From positions 62,001 to 126,000 of the forward strand of contig CANFLV010000001.1 of the NCBI GenBank assembly GCA_947448025.1: DNA of 64,000 bases, given 5' to 3'. The notes beneath the pieces are model-generated. The model searched no databases and was not told the DNA's origin. It saw nothing but the letters and a program-made list of their open reading frames with translations. This document shows positions 9,778 to 18,297 of this stretch, piece by piece. Every line of letters starts with the position of its first letter. Positions within the stretch are counted from its first letter, which is position 1. A program made the translations under genes and the position numbers. The stretch is from Oxalobacteraceae bacterium (lineage in GTDB: Bacteria; Pseudomonadota; Gammaproteobacteria; Burkholderiales; Burkholderiaceae_D).

Positions 9778-11295
9778 ATGTGTGGCATAGTCGGCGTTGT
9801 ATCCCACGCACCCGTCAATCAGCTCATTTATGACGCCTTGCTGCTTTTGCAGCACCGCGGCCAGGATGCAGCAGGCATTGCGACCAATTCAGGTAATACG
9901 TTTTGCATGCACAAGGCGAATGGTCTCGTGCGCGATGTTTTCCGTACCCGTAACATGCGCTCCTTGCCTGGTAATGTCGGCATCGGCCAGGTACGCTATC
10001 CGACTGCCGGTTCGTCCAGCGCGGAAGAAGCCCAGCCGTTCTATGTCAATGCGCCGTTCGGCATCGTGCTCGCGCATAATGGCAATCTGACGAACTGGGA
10101 ACAGCTCAAGATCGAGATGTTCAAGAACGATCGTCGTCACATCAACACCGATTCCGATTCCGAAGTCCTGCTTAATGTGCTCGCACATGAAATTCAGGAA
10201 GCCACGACCGGCTATTCTCTCGACCCTGCGGCGCTGTTCAAGGCCGTCACCGTGCTGCACAAGCGCGTGCGCGGCTCGTATGCGGTGGTCGCCCAAATTG
10301 CTGGTCACGGCTTGCTCGCTTTCCGTGATCCTTTTGGCATTCGTCCACTTTGTCTCGGCGTGAACGAGACTGACAAGGGCACCGAATACATCATTGCCAG
10401 CGAATCCGTGGCGCTGGAAGGCCTGGGATTTCGCTTCGTGCGTGATGTGACGCCGGGCGAAGCCATTTTTATCGACCTCGACGGCCAGATGTACAGCCGT
10501 CAGTGTGCTGAAAATTCGGTGCTCAATCCCTGCGCTTTCGAATACGTTTATCTGGCGCGGCCGGATTCCATCATCGACGGCGCGTCGGTGTATGCCACGC
10601 GTCTGAAGATGGGCGAGTACCTGGCAGAAAAAATCAAGCGTGAAATGGCCACCGGCGAAATCGATGTGGTCATGCCGATTCCGGATTCCTCGCGTCCTGC
10701 TGCGATGGAGTTGGCGCTGAAATTGAACCTCGATTATCGCGAAGGCTTCATCAAGAACCGCTACATCGGCCGTACCTTCCTGATGCCAGGACAGGCGATG
10801 CGCCGTAAATCGGTACGCCAGAAACTCAATGCGATCGGCTCCGAATTCAAGGGCAAGACCGTGCTGCTGGTCGATGATTCCATCGTGCGCGGCACCACCA
10901 GCCGTGAAATCGTGCAGATGGCGCGCGACTCCGGCGCCAAGCGTGTGATCTTTGCGTCAGCAGCGCCTCCGGTGATGTACCCGAACGTTTACGGCATCGA
11001 CATGCCAACCAGCGCTGAGCTGATTGCATACGGCCGCAGCACCGAGGAAGTCTGCCGCGAAATCACGGCGGATGCGCTCGTGTATCAGGATATCGATGCG
11101 CTCAAACGCTCGATTTCGGACATCAATCCGGTCTTGAAGACGGTCGAGGCATCGTGCTTTGATGGCATTTATGTCACCGGCGATATTTCGCGCGACTACC
11201 TTGATCGTATCGAGCTCGCGCGCAAAAATCCGAAGGCGGAAAATGAAGATGCGGTGCGTTCGCAGCTGAACCTGAACCTCGCGCGCGCTGATTGA
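9778..11295 (+). CDS. purF: Amidophosphoribosyltransferase PurF
   Basis: First committed step of purine synthesis: PRPP plus glutamine gives phosphoribosylamine. 505 aa, the length of the E. coli enzyme. Starts MCGIVGVV, so Cys2 becomes the N-terminal nucleophile after Met removal and there is no propeptide, unlike the Bacillus type. Glutaminase domain about 2-230; phosphoribosyltransferase domain with the PRPP loop VLLVDDSIVRGTT at about 362-374. A good ribosome-binding site (TTGAGGAG) precedes the ATG. Likely cotranscribed with cvpA. Confidence 0.98.
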   Translation: MCGIVGVVSHAPVNQLIYDALLLLQHRGQDAAGIATNSGNTFCMHKANGLVRDVFRTRNMRSLPGNVGIGQVRYPTAGSSSAEEAQPFYVNAPFGIVLAHNGNLTNWEQLKIEMFKNDRRHINTDSDSEVLLNVLAHEIQEATTGYSLDPAALFKAVTVLHKRVRGSYAVVAQIAGHGLLAFRDPFGIRPLCLGVNETDKGTEYIIASESVALEGLGFRFVRDVTPGEAIFIDLDGQMYSRQCAENSVLNPCAFEYVYLARPDSIIDGASVYATRLKMGEYLAEKIKREMATGEIDVVMPIPDSSRPAAMELALKLNLDYREGFIKNRYIGRTFLMPGQAMRRKSVRQKLNAIGSEFKGKTVLLVDDSIVRGTTSREIVQMARDSGAKRVIFASAAPPVMYPNVYGIDMPTSAELIAYGRSTEEVCREITADALVYQDIDALKRSISDINPVLKTVEASCFDGIYVTGDISRDYLDRIELARKNPKAENEDAVRSQLNLNLARAD

Positions 11296-11320
11296 TCCTG
11301 ACCTATACAGGCTGTTTCCC

Positions 11321-12562
11321 ATGACTGAAAAAAAACAATACGGCTTCACCACCACGATCCTGCACAGCGACCGGCAAAAGCCGATCGAGCACGGCTCCCT
11401 GCACAAGCCGATTCATACTTCGGTGACCTTCGGTTATAACGATGCGCGTGAATTGGCTTCGGTATTCCAGGGCAAGCAGCCCGGCTACCGTTACGGCCGA
11501 CAGGGCAATCCGACCGTCTCTGCGCTTGAGGACAAGGTCAATCGCATGGAAGATGGCCAGTCGACGATCTGTTTTGCGACCGGCATGGCGGCCATTGCGG
11601 CGCTCACGCAGGCCTTGCTGCGCGAAGGTGACCATGTGGTGTCGTCGTCCTTTTTATTCGGAAATACGAACAGCCTGTGGCAGACCATTAACGGACAGGG
11701 CATCAAGGTCGATTTTGTCGATGCCACCAATGTCGCCAATGTCGAAGCTGCACTGACCCCGGCCACGCGTATCGTCTTCGTCGAGACCATCGCCAATCCG
11801 CGCACGCAGATTGCCGACTTAGCGCGCATCGGTGCGCTGTGTCGCGCACGCGGTATCGTCTACGTGGTCGATAACACCATGACTTCGCCTTACCTGTTCC
11901 GCCCGAAGACTGTCGGTGCCAGTCTCGTCGTCAATGCGCTGACGAAGTCGATCAGCGGCCACGGCCACGCACTCGGCGGCAGTCTCACCGATACCGGCGA
12001 ATACGACTGGTCGGCGTATCCGAATATTTACGAGAACTACAAGAAGGGTGCGCCGGCGCAATGGGGCATGACGCAGATTCGCGCCAAGGCCTTGCGTGAT
12101 TTCGGCGCCTCGCTGGGCCCGGAGGCGACGCATCATATCGCGGTCGGTGCCGAGACGATCGCGCTGCGACTGGACCGCGAATGTGCCAGCGCGCTGGCAA
12201 TTGCGCACATGCTCGAAGCCGATCCGCGCGTGGCTGCGGTCCACTATCCGGGCCTGGAATCGCATCCGCAGCATGCGTTGGCGAAGGATTTGTTCCGTGC
12301 TTACGGTAGCCTGTTCAGTTTTGAATTGCATGACGGGATCGACTGCTTCGATTACCTGAATCGCCTCAAGCTCGGTGTCTCAGCGAGTAATCTGGGTGAT
12401 ACGCGTACGCTCGTCATACCTGTGGCGCACACGATTTTCTTCGAGATGGGCGCAGAGCGGCGCGCCGCCATGGGTATTGCCGAATCACTGATCCGGGTCT
12501 CGGTCGGCATTGAGGATACCGCCGATTTGCTGGCTGACTTCGCTCAGGCGCTGGACGCTTGA
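11321..12562 (+). CDS. Cys/Met metabolism PLP enzyme (cystathionine gamma-synthase / O-acylhomoserine sulfhydrylase family)
   Basis: 413 aa, fold-type I PLP enzyme; the cofactor lysine is Lys209 in NALTKSISGHG, and the family motifs RYGRQGNPT and VVDNTM are clear. It sits 25 bases after purF, where many Burkholderiales carry metZ (O-succinylhomoserine sulfhydrylase). The family cannot be split into sulfhydrylase, gamma-synthase and gamma-lyase by eye, so I give no symbol; a role in methionine or homocysteine synthesis is likely. A 7-bp inverted repeat spanning the stop codon (12541-12547 with 12567-12573) might help termination toward the convergent LOG gene. Confidence 0.85.
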   Translation: MTEKKQYGFTTTILHSDRQKPIEHGSLHKPIHTSVTFGYNDARELASVFQGKQPGYRYGRQGNPTVSALEDKVNRMEDGQSTICFATGMAAIAALTQALLREGDHVVSSSFLFGNTNSLWQTINGQGIKVDFVDATNVANVEAALTPATRIVFVETIANPRTQIADLARIGALCRARGIVYVVDNTMTSPYLFRPKTVGASLVVNALTKSISGHGHALGGSLTDTGEYDWSAYPNIYENYKKGAPAQWGMTQIRAKALRDFGASLGPEATHHIAVGAETIALRLDRECASALAIAHMLEADPRVAAVHYPGLESHPQHALAKDLFRAYGSLFSFELHDGIDCFDYLNRLKLGVSASNLGDTRTLVIPVAHTIFFEMGAERRAAMGIAESLIRVSVGIEDTADLLADFAQALDA

Positions 12563-12584
12563 TCGTCTGAGCGCTTTACACGTT

Positions 12585-13133
12585 TTAAGCTCTCAAACGC
12601 CGCAGCAGCACCGCTGGATCATGCTCACTGAGCATCAAGGCGGCCTGCTGCGGTTTCACAAAGCCCTGTGCCACCTGATACTGCACGAAGGCCAGCAGGC
12701 CGTCGTAATAGCCATCGACATTGAGCAGGCCGATCGGCTTGTCATGAAAGCCGAGCTGCGACCAGGTCAGCATTTCAAATAATTCTTCCAGCGTACCCAG
12801 GCCACCCGGCATGGCCACAAAACCATCTGACAGCGCCGCCATCATCGCCTTGCGTTCATGCATATCCGCGACGATATGCTGCGCCGTCAAACGCTGGTGC
12901 GCGACTTCCTTGTCCACCAGCGCCTGCGGAATTACGCCGGTGACTTTGCCACCAAGGTCCAGCACCGCATCGGCGATCACGCCCATCAGGCCCACGTTGC
13001 CGCCGCCGTAGACGAGCGCGATATCGTTGTTCACCATTTCCTTTGCCAGATTGCGCGCGGCATCCGCATAGACAGGATTGACACCGCTGGTCGCGCCACA
13101 ATACACACACAGTGATTTCATTATTTTTTTCAT
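12585..13133 (-). CDS. LOG-family nucleotide 5'-monophosphate phosphoribohydrolase-like protein
   Basis: 182 aa Rossmann-like protein with the signature PGGLGTLEE at about 109-117 and the upstream YGGGNVGLMG loop, both characteristic of the LOG (LONELY GUY) family that hydrolyses nucleoside monophosphates, including cytokinin ribotides, to free base and ribose 5-phosphate. Whether the substrate here is AMP, a cytokinin-type nucleotide or something else cannot be told. Its ATG overlaps the stop of the TetR gene (shared ATGA, 13130-13133), so translation of the two is coupled; a second ATG twelve bases inside is an alternative start. Confidence 0.9.
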   Translation of the reverse strand: MKKIMKSLCVYCGATSGVNPVYADAARNLAKEMVNNDIALVYGGGNVGLMGVIADAVLDLGGKVTGVIPQALVDKEVAHQRLTAQHIVADMHERKAMMAALSDGFVAMPGGLGTLEELFEMLTWSQLGFHDKPIGLLNVDGYYDGLLAFVQYQVAQGFVKPQQAALMLSEHDPAVLLRRLRA

Positions 13134-13795
13134 TTGAGTTCGGCACGGTATTGTTGCGCGAGTTTATCGAAGAGGGCACGGGTTTCCGTATTCAGGTAAG
13201 GGCGCAGTAGCGACAGCACCTGATAACAGCCACGTCCCCAGGCATCGGACATTGCCTGCGGCTCGGAGAAATTGCGCGGATTGCGTACATATTCGTAGGA
13301 CAGCCAGTAAGTCGCCACGACGACCATATTGGTGGCTAGCGCTTCGATTTCCTGATCGCTGGCCTGCATCGCGCCTTCATTGCGCATGCGCTCGCAGAGC
13401 TGCTGCGCGACCTTGATTTTGTTAGCGAGGATTTTCTTGAATTGCAGTTCGAGCGTGCGATTGCGCGACAACATGTCATTGAGGTCGCGATAAAAAAAGC
13501 GATAGCCCCAGACCAGCTCGAACATGATGTGCAGGTACTGCCAGATCGATTCTATATTCGAGGGCCTATCGTCGGGCTTGGCCAGCATGCGTTCGATTTC
13601 ATTTTCGAACTGGATAAAAATCGAGTTGACGATATCGTCCTTATTGCGAAAATGGTAGTACAAATTGCCGGGCGAGATATGCATCTCGTCGGCGATGATG
13701 GTGGTCGTGACATTCGGTTCACCAAATTCATTGAACAGGCGCAGTGACAGTTCCAGAATACGTTCACGAGTACGGCGCGGCGGTTTTTGCAACAT
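13130..13795 (-). CDS. TetR/AcrR-family transcriptional regulator
   Basis: 221 aa starting at MLQKPPRRTRERILE; a longer frame exists upstream but lacks family similarity. The N-terminal helix-turn-helix covers about 10-57 (VTTTIIADEMHISPGNLYYHF), followed by an all-helical ligand/dimer domain. Ligand unknown. It is the first gene of a two-gene unit with the LOG-family enzyme. The divergent gap to the GNAT gene contains a short dyad, TTCGT-G-ACGAA (13894-13904), immediately ahead of the GNAT ribosome-binding site, which could be an operator, though such dyads are frequent by chance. Confidence 0.92.
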   Translation of the reverse strand: MLQKPPRRTRERILELSLRLFNEFGEPNVTTTIIADEMHISPGNLYYHFRNKDDIVNSIFIQFENEIERMLAKPDDRPSNIESIWQYLHIMFELVWGYRFFYRDLNDMLSRNRTLELQFKKILANKIKVAQQLCERMRNEGAMQASDQEIEALATNMVVVATYWLSYEYVRNPRNFSEPQAMSDAWGRGCYQVLSLLRPYLNTETRALFDKLAQQYRAELK

Positions 13796-13924
13796 GGTTT
13801 CTGGTCTTTCGTCTCGTTCTATTTTTCTGCAAGCATAGCACCGATAATTGTGGCACTGAACACTCTTGCCAGACTGGTAGCGAGCTGTAATGATTCGTGA
13901 CGAACAATGTAAGGACGCATACAG

Positions 13925-14431
13925 ATGGAAATGGAATTGCGCCGGCTGCAGCCGGACACAGTCACCGCGACCCAACTCGCCGAGCTCACGGCGGTGATGC
14001 TGGCCGCGCCGCGTTACAGCCTGTGCGTGACGGGGCGTTTGCCACTCGCTTCGGATACGACAGAATTACTTCAGGAGCTGCCGCCCGGGTACAGCTATGC
14101 GGATAAATACACCTTCGGCATTTATTACGCCGGCCTGATGATAGGTTGTGCCGACATCCTCAAAGGCTGGAAACATGAGAGGCAAAGCATGTTGGGATTG
14201 CTGCTGCTGGCCGAGCATGCGCAAGGGCAGGGCTTCGGCCGGCAAGCTTACCGGCTGCTGGAGCGGCACATCTGCAGCTGGCCGAATATGGCATCGGTGC
14301 GGATTGGCGTCATCAATACGAACACCGATGCAATCGCGTTCTGGCGCAAGATCGGCTTCGTCAAAACGGGCGAGACCAGCAGCATTGAAGGTCATATTGG
14401 TCCGACCCTGATTTTTGAAAAGCCGCTGTAA
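13925..14431 (+). CDS. GNAT-family N-acetyltransferase
   Basis: 168 aa with the acetyl-CoA-binding motif A (AQGQGFGRQA, about 99-108) and a C-terminal NTDAIAFWRKIGF segment typical of GNAT motif B. Substrate not deducible. Start at ATG 13925 after a good AAGGA; a second ATG two codons in is possible. It is transcribed away from the TetR gene and its stop codon directly abuts the stop of the convergent lipase-like gene (14429-14434 reads TAATCA), leaving no intergenic space. Confidence 0.88.
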   Translation: MEMELRRLQPDTVTATQLAELTAVMLAAPRYSLCVTGRLPLASDTTELLQELPPGYSYADKYTFGIYYAGLMIGCADILKGWKHERQSMLGLLLLAEHAQGQGFGRQAYRLLERHICSWPNMASVRIGVINTNTDAIAFWRKIGFVKTGETSSIEGHIGPTLIFEKPL

Positions 14432-15376
14432 TCAGGACGCGTTCGATATCCGTCTTACTTCGTCCATCACCAGCGCAATGATGCGCGCGTCGCGGCCGAG
14501 CTTGACATGGCCGATCCCATGGACTTCGATATTTTTTGCATCATCAAAATGCGAGGAGGTCTGAGGCGACACGATATTGTCCTGATGTGAATAGATCGAC
14601 ACGAAGCGCGCACGCAAGGCGCTGTCTTCCTGCGCCGCCAGATCAAGGAGCCAGTGACTCGGCTGGCCCACGTTACGCCGGCCGATCCAGCCCATCTGCC
14701 GGCAATTCAGGCCCGGTGCAAATTGAGACAGGCCGCTGCCATGATGCGGCGTGCCCAAGGTGATCGCCGCGGCCATGCGCGCCGCGCCTTGCGCGCGCAC
14801 ATACGCGCGCGTTGCGAGGCCGCCCATGCTGTGCGCGACGATAATGACTTGCTGCTTGCCTGTGTCATGGCATAACTGCTCTATCGCCGTCGCTAACTGT
14901 GCGGCATAAGTATCGATGGATGCATTCATCGGCTCGAGATCGATCGCACGGTGTTCAACGCCTGCTGCCAGCAGGGCGCGACGCATGCCTGTCCAGTAGC
15001 CACTGTTGCAGGCATAGCCATGCACGAGCAAGACCGGCAGGCCGGTATGGGATGCGCTGGCGCGACTGGCGGCGAAACCGCGAAACGGCATACTCCATGA
15101 CGACACCAGCAAGGACGCTAGAAATTCATCGATCAACAGCCAGCATGTCTGGCGCAGATTCAGTCTGTGTGCTGGCGGTGTGGCGCTGCCAAAGTAGCAG
15201 GCCAATAAAAAATTATTGGCCGTAATGAGTAGCCGCAGCAGCACGACAATGCCACAGGCGAGCGCCGTTGCCAGCCAGGCGCGATCAATCAGGCCGGCGC
15301 TTTGCAGCAGCAGAGTCAGGCCGAAAGCGAAGGCAGCTTGCGCCAGCAATAGCAGGCGCGTAAAACGGGCAATCAT
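14432..15376 (-). CDS. Membrane-anchored alpha/beta-hydrolase, lipase/esterase-like
   Basis: 314 aa with two hydrophobic segments in the first 60 residues (about 5-25 and 35-60), a linker, then an alpha/beta-hydrolase core: oxyanion-hole motif VLLVHGY near 116-121, nucleophile elbow AHSMGG at 181-186 (Ser183), an acidic residue in SHQDNIVSP and a histidine in GIGHVKLG. This resembles triacylglycerol lipase/PGAP1-like hydrolases. It is the last gene of a probable operon after the GMC dehydrogenase (25-base gap). Substrate unknown; the N-terminal spans suggest the catalytic domain works at the inner membrane. Confidence 0.85.
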   Translation of the reverse strand: MIARFTRLLLLAQAAFAFGLTLLLQSAGLIDRAWLATALACGIVVLLRLLITANNFLLACYFGSATPPAHRLNLRQTCWLLIDEFLASLLVSSWSMPFRGFAASRASASHTGLPVLLVHGYACNSGYWTGMRRALLAAGVEHRAIDLEPMNASIDTYAAQLATAIEQLCHDTGKQQVIIVAHSMGGLATRAYVRAQGAARMAAAITLGTPHHGSGLSQFAPGLNCRQMGWIGRRNVGQPSHWLLDLAAQEDSALRARFVSIYSHQDNIVSPQTSSHFDDAKNIEVHGIGHVKLGRDARIIALVMDEVRRISNAS

Positions 15377-15401
15377 GGCTGCCTTACATCATCAATCACT
15401 G

Positions 15402-17054
15402 TCAGACCAGCGCGTTGAGCTTTGGTGCGGGCTTGCCGGTCAGGTTTTCTGCAAGTTCCGACGCGAGCCTGGCCGTGATGCCATAAATCGATAATTGCGG
15501 ATTGGCGCCTATTGAGGTCGGAAACAGTGAGCCGTCATGCACCGATAAATTCGTAATGCCGTGGTAGCGGCCCGTGCCCGACACGACGCCCAGCTTGGGA
15601 TCGTCTGACATCGTGCAGCCGCCCATCACATGCGCGGACACGACGCGCGTGAGCAGGGGCCGGTAGCTGAAGTCCGTGATGGCTTTGCGCGCACTGTCCC
15701 AGTTTGTATAGCCGCCCGCGCTTTCATGCGCCGGGTGTACGCTTTTGGCGCCGGCGGCGAACTGAATTTCAGCCATTGTCAGTAGCCCACGGCGCACGCC
15801 ATCCCACATGAAGTCCGACATCACATAGTCGAGTACCGGCGAACCGTCATCCTGTAATTGCACGTTCCCACCGACCGACTGTTCATGAAAGCCGTCGCGC
15901 AGCAGAGCCAGTAAGGCATGCGCATGATCGAACTGCTGCATGAGCGCCAGATGCTGTTCGCCAAAGCCCTGCAAGGTTGTCGCCAGCAGCAGCGGATGCA
16001 GCGGCGGCGCTTCGAGCTTGTAGCCGACCGGGCCGTCGATGGCCTGGGTCTCCAGGAAGTGATCGGAATAAATCGTTTGCGGTGCACCGGCATAGCCGCT
16101 CACCTGCTGTTCAAACAGGCCGGCTGACACGGCAGTCGGATGCAGGAAGGTGCGCTTGCCGAGCAGGCGATTCGGGTCCGGCGCTTTTGAACGCATCAAC
16201 AATGCCGGTGAATTGATCGCGCCGCCGGCGACGACAAAATGCTTGGCGCGCACCGAAATCACTTTGCTCGTTACAGTTAAACCATTCGCATCCAGTGCCA
16301 TGCATTCGAGGCTGTCGACGCGATCCTGCTTGAACACGAGGCGCTCGGCGCGTGCGCGCGTGAGCAGCATGGCGCCATGCGACAGCGCCGAAGGGATGGT
16401 CGTCACCAGCATGGATTGTTTGGCATTGGTCGGGCAGCCCATGCCGCAATAGCCGAGATTCCAGCAGCCGCGCACATTGCGCCGGATCGCTGCAGTCGGT
16501 ATCCCCAGATTTGTCGCGCCACGTCTAAGCAAATCATTGTTTTCGTTAGGTGCAATTTGCCAGTCGCTGACATTCAGCCGCGCTTCCATCATCGCGAACC
16601 ACGGCGAGAGCGCCTGCGAGGAATACGCCTTCAAACCGAAATGCTGCTGCCAGTAATTGAGCGTGCCTTCAGGCGTGCGAAAGCTCGAAGTCCAGTTGAC
16701 CGTGGTCGAGCCGCCGACCGTGCGGCCTTGCAGGATATTGATCGCTTTATCCTTGGTTTTGCGCGCAGCCGACTCCTGGTATAGCTGCGGATAGGCATCC
16801 GCTTCACGCATCTTGAAATCCTTCGAGGACTTCAGACTGCCTTCTTCGATCAGGATGACCTTCAATCCGGCCAGTGTAAGGATCTCAGCCGTGACGCCGC
16901 CGCCCGCGCCGCTGCCGATGATGGCGACATCGGCTTCGATGGTGCGGTCTTCCGTGAAAGTCGCTGCGTCGAGCACCTGCCAGCCTGCAGCAAGGCCTGC
17001 CTGTATCGGATCGACGACGGGACTACCGGGCTTGATTATTTCAGTCGTGCTCAT
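15402..17054 (-). CDS. GMC-family FAD-dependent oxidoreductase
   Basis: 550 aa. N-terminal FAD-binding motif GSGAGG at 47-52 with the downstream ADP-binding acid in VILIEEGS, a central GMC motif region with VVAGGAINSPALL, and a C-terminal domain with the catalytic HVMGGCTMS histidine region near 470-480 and GANPQ. Family members oxidise alcohols or sugars. No signal peptide of its own, but it follows a twin-arginine-signal small protein by 18 bases, the arrangement seen in gluconate 2-dehydrogenase-like complexes where the flavoprotein is exported bound to the Tat subunit. The electron acceptor (a cytochrome c subunit in related complexes) is not encoded nearby. Confidence 0.9.
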   Translation of the reverse strand: MSTTEIIKPGSPVVDPIQAGLAAGWQVLDAATFTEDRTIEADVAIIGSGAGGGVTAEILTLAGLKVILIEEGSLKSSKDFKMREADAYPQLYQESAARKTKDKAINILQGRTVGGSTTVNWTSSFRTPEGTLNYWQQHFGLKAYSSQALSPWFAMMEARLNVSDWQIAPNENNDLLRRGATNLGIPTAAIRRNVRGCWNLGYCGMGCPTNAKQSMLVTTIPSALSHGAMLLTRARAERLVFKQDRVDSLECMALDANGLTVTSKVISVRAKHFVVAGGAINSPALLMRSKAPDPNRLLGKRTFLHPTAVSAGLFEQQVSGYAGAPQTIYSDHFLETQAIDGPVGYKLEAPPLHPLLLATTLQGFGEQHLALMQQFDHAHALLALLRDGFHEQSVGGNVQLQDDGSPVLDYVMSDFMWDGVRRGLLTMAEIQFAAGAKSVHPAHESAGGYTNWDSARKAITDFSYRPLLTRVVSAHVMGGCTMSDDPKLGVVSGTGRYHGITNLSVHDGSLFPTSIGANPQLSIYGITARLASELAENLTGKPAPKLNALV

Positions 17055-17072
17055 TATTTGTCCTTAACCAGC

Positions 17073-17582
17073 TTAAGCTAATTCTTTCATTGGTCCCGGA
17101 TAACCGATCGCCGCCCAATTGGCCGGCTCGCCATACCAGGCGCCCAATATCAAGTCATGCAAGGCAAAGTAGGCGGCTTGCAACATGCCGATCCGGTGCG
17201 TGCGCCAGCCGTTCAGGAAGAGGGCGATCTCTTCGGGTTTGGCATCTGACCATGGCGCCGACAGACCGACAAGGAGTCGGCGCGTTGCACCAAGAACCAG
17301 CAGACCGAACAAATCGCTGACTTCCTTTTGCGTGGCCAGCGGCAGGCCGCTAATCGCGCTCACGGTACCCTTGACGGCCCTCTCGAGCGCCGCCGGGGAA
17401 TCGATGACGCCCGCGAGCATGACGCCTGCGATCGCGCGCAAGGCAGCGTTCGCTTCCGGGTCAAGAACGAAGGCGGGAGGCACGACCGGTTTGTGCATGC
17501 CGCGATAGGCGAGGCCGGCGGCGGCCAATGTCAGCGTGCCGAGAAAACCTAGCTTGAGGAAGGAGCGTCGGGAGGTGGGCAT
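17073..17582 (-). CDS. Twin-arginine signal small subunit of a GMC dehydrogenase (gluconate 2-dehydrogenase subunit 3-like)
   Basis: 169 aa with a Tat signal at the extreme N-terminus: RRSFLKLGF at 5-13, then a hydrophobic stretch to about residue 27. The rest is helical with no recognised catalytic motif (ends WYGEPANWAAIGYPGP, which resembles the gluconate 2-dehydrogenase gamma subunit ending). First gene of the Tat/GMC/hydrolase unit on this strand. Inferred role: folding partner and export vehicle for the GMC flavoprotein. Confidence 0.8.
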   Translation of the reverse strand: MPTSRRSFLKLGFLGTLTLAAAGLAYRGMHKPVVPPAFVLDPEANAALRAIAGVMLAGVIDSPAALERAVKGTVSAISGLPLATQKEVSDLFGLLVLGATRRLLVGLSAPWSDAKPEEIALFLNGWRTHRIGMLQAAYFALHDLILGAWYGEPANWAAIGYPGPMKELA

Positions 17583-17721
17583 GGAGTCGTCTCTGAGTCT
17601 CTGGTTTTATTTATTCTTGCTCGAAGTGTAACCCAGCGCAGGCCGCGCGTGCGCACTGGCCCGATCAGCCATTTGCAGCGCTGCTTCCGGCTTCGCACTG
17701 CCCGTGTCAAAGCGGCGGGCG

Positions 17722-17745
17722 TAAAAAAAGCCGGCGAGCCGGCTG
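17722..17745 (-). terminator. Terminator after the RDD gene (minus strand)
   Basis: On the minus strand: AGCCGG, loop of four, CCGGCT (17744-17729), followed by a T7 run (17729-17723 read in reverse). A related but weaker AGCCGGC..ACCGGT arrangement lies just before it. It ends the sigma-DUF3619-DUF3106-RDD transcript, separating it from the Tat/GMC unit. Confidence 0.85.
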
Positions 17746-17767
17746 CAGGACATAGCCGGCGAACCGG

Positions 17768-18292
17768 TTACAGAATGTACCACTTTTTATTTTTCGGTCT
17801 TGCCGGCGCTGGCTGCGCCACGACCAGCCGTGTGCCAGCGAGTCGGTCATGCAGGAATTGGCGGTCGCGGTCGAGCATGATCGCACCAGCCCACAAGAGC
17901 ATGTTCGCCACGATCATGAGGACGCTGATCCAGCCAGTCAGTCCAAGCGCAAAATCCAGTACCATCGCCGGCAGGAACCATAGCCACGCCAACAGATAGC
18001 GCGCGACCGCCCTGATGACCGGAACCTGCTTCAAGCCTGGTGCGATCAGTTTGATGTGCCAGGTTTTCATGGCCAGCGTCTGGCCGCCGCGCACCCAGAA
18101 ATAGGCAAAATAAAGACCCAGTACGACGAACAGCAAGACCTGGCGTGCATGGCGCAGGGTCAGTGCATGGCGGCTTTGGGTCAGGGTATCGAACAGCCAG
18201 CTGGTAATGAAGACCACGCCAAACAGCAGCATGGCTTCATACAGCATGCTGGCCAGGCGGCGTTTCAGCGGCGGCGTCAGTGCAATATCCAA
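17768..18292 (-). CDS. RDD-family integral membrane protein
   Basis: 174 aa with about four membrane spans. The RDD signature residues are visible: Arg in KRRLASMLYEA near the N-terminus, then the family's LAMKTWHIKL segment and later LDRDRQFLHDRLAGT. The start must be TTG 18292 to include the conserved KRRLA segment; the ribosome-binding site is weak, consistent with coupling to DUF3106, whose stop is five bases away. Some RDD proteins have been implicated in ion transport, but function here is unknown. Last gene of the sigma-factor operon. Confidence 0.85.
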   Translation of the reverse strand: MDIALTPPLKRRLASMLYEAMLLFGVVFITSWLFDTLTQSRHALTLRHARQVLLFVVLGLYFAYFWVRGGQTLAMKTWHIKLIAPGLKQVPVIRAVARYLLAWLWFLPAMVLDFALGLTGWISVLMIVANMLLWAGAIMLDRDRQFLHDRLAGTRLVVAQPAPARPKNKKWYIL

Positions 18293-18297
18293 GGAAG

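Noticed and set aside
13894-13904. TTCGT-G-ACGAA dyad as a TetR operator
   Set aside because: Five-base arms are too common. Position is suggestive but not enough for a feature.
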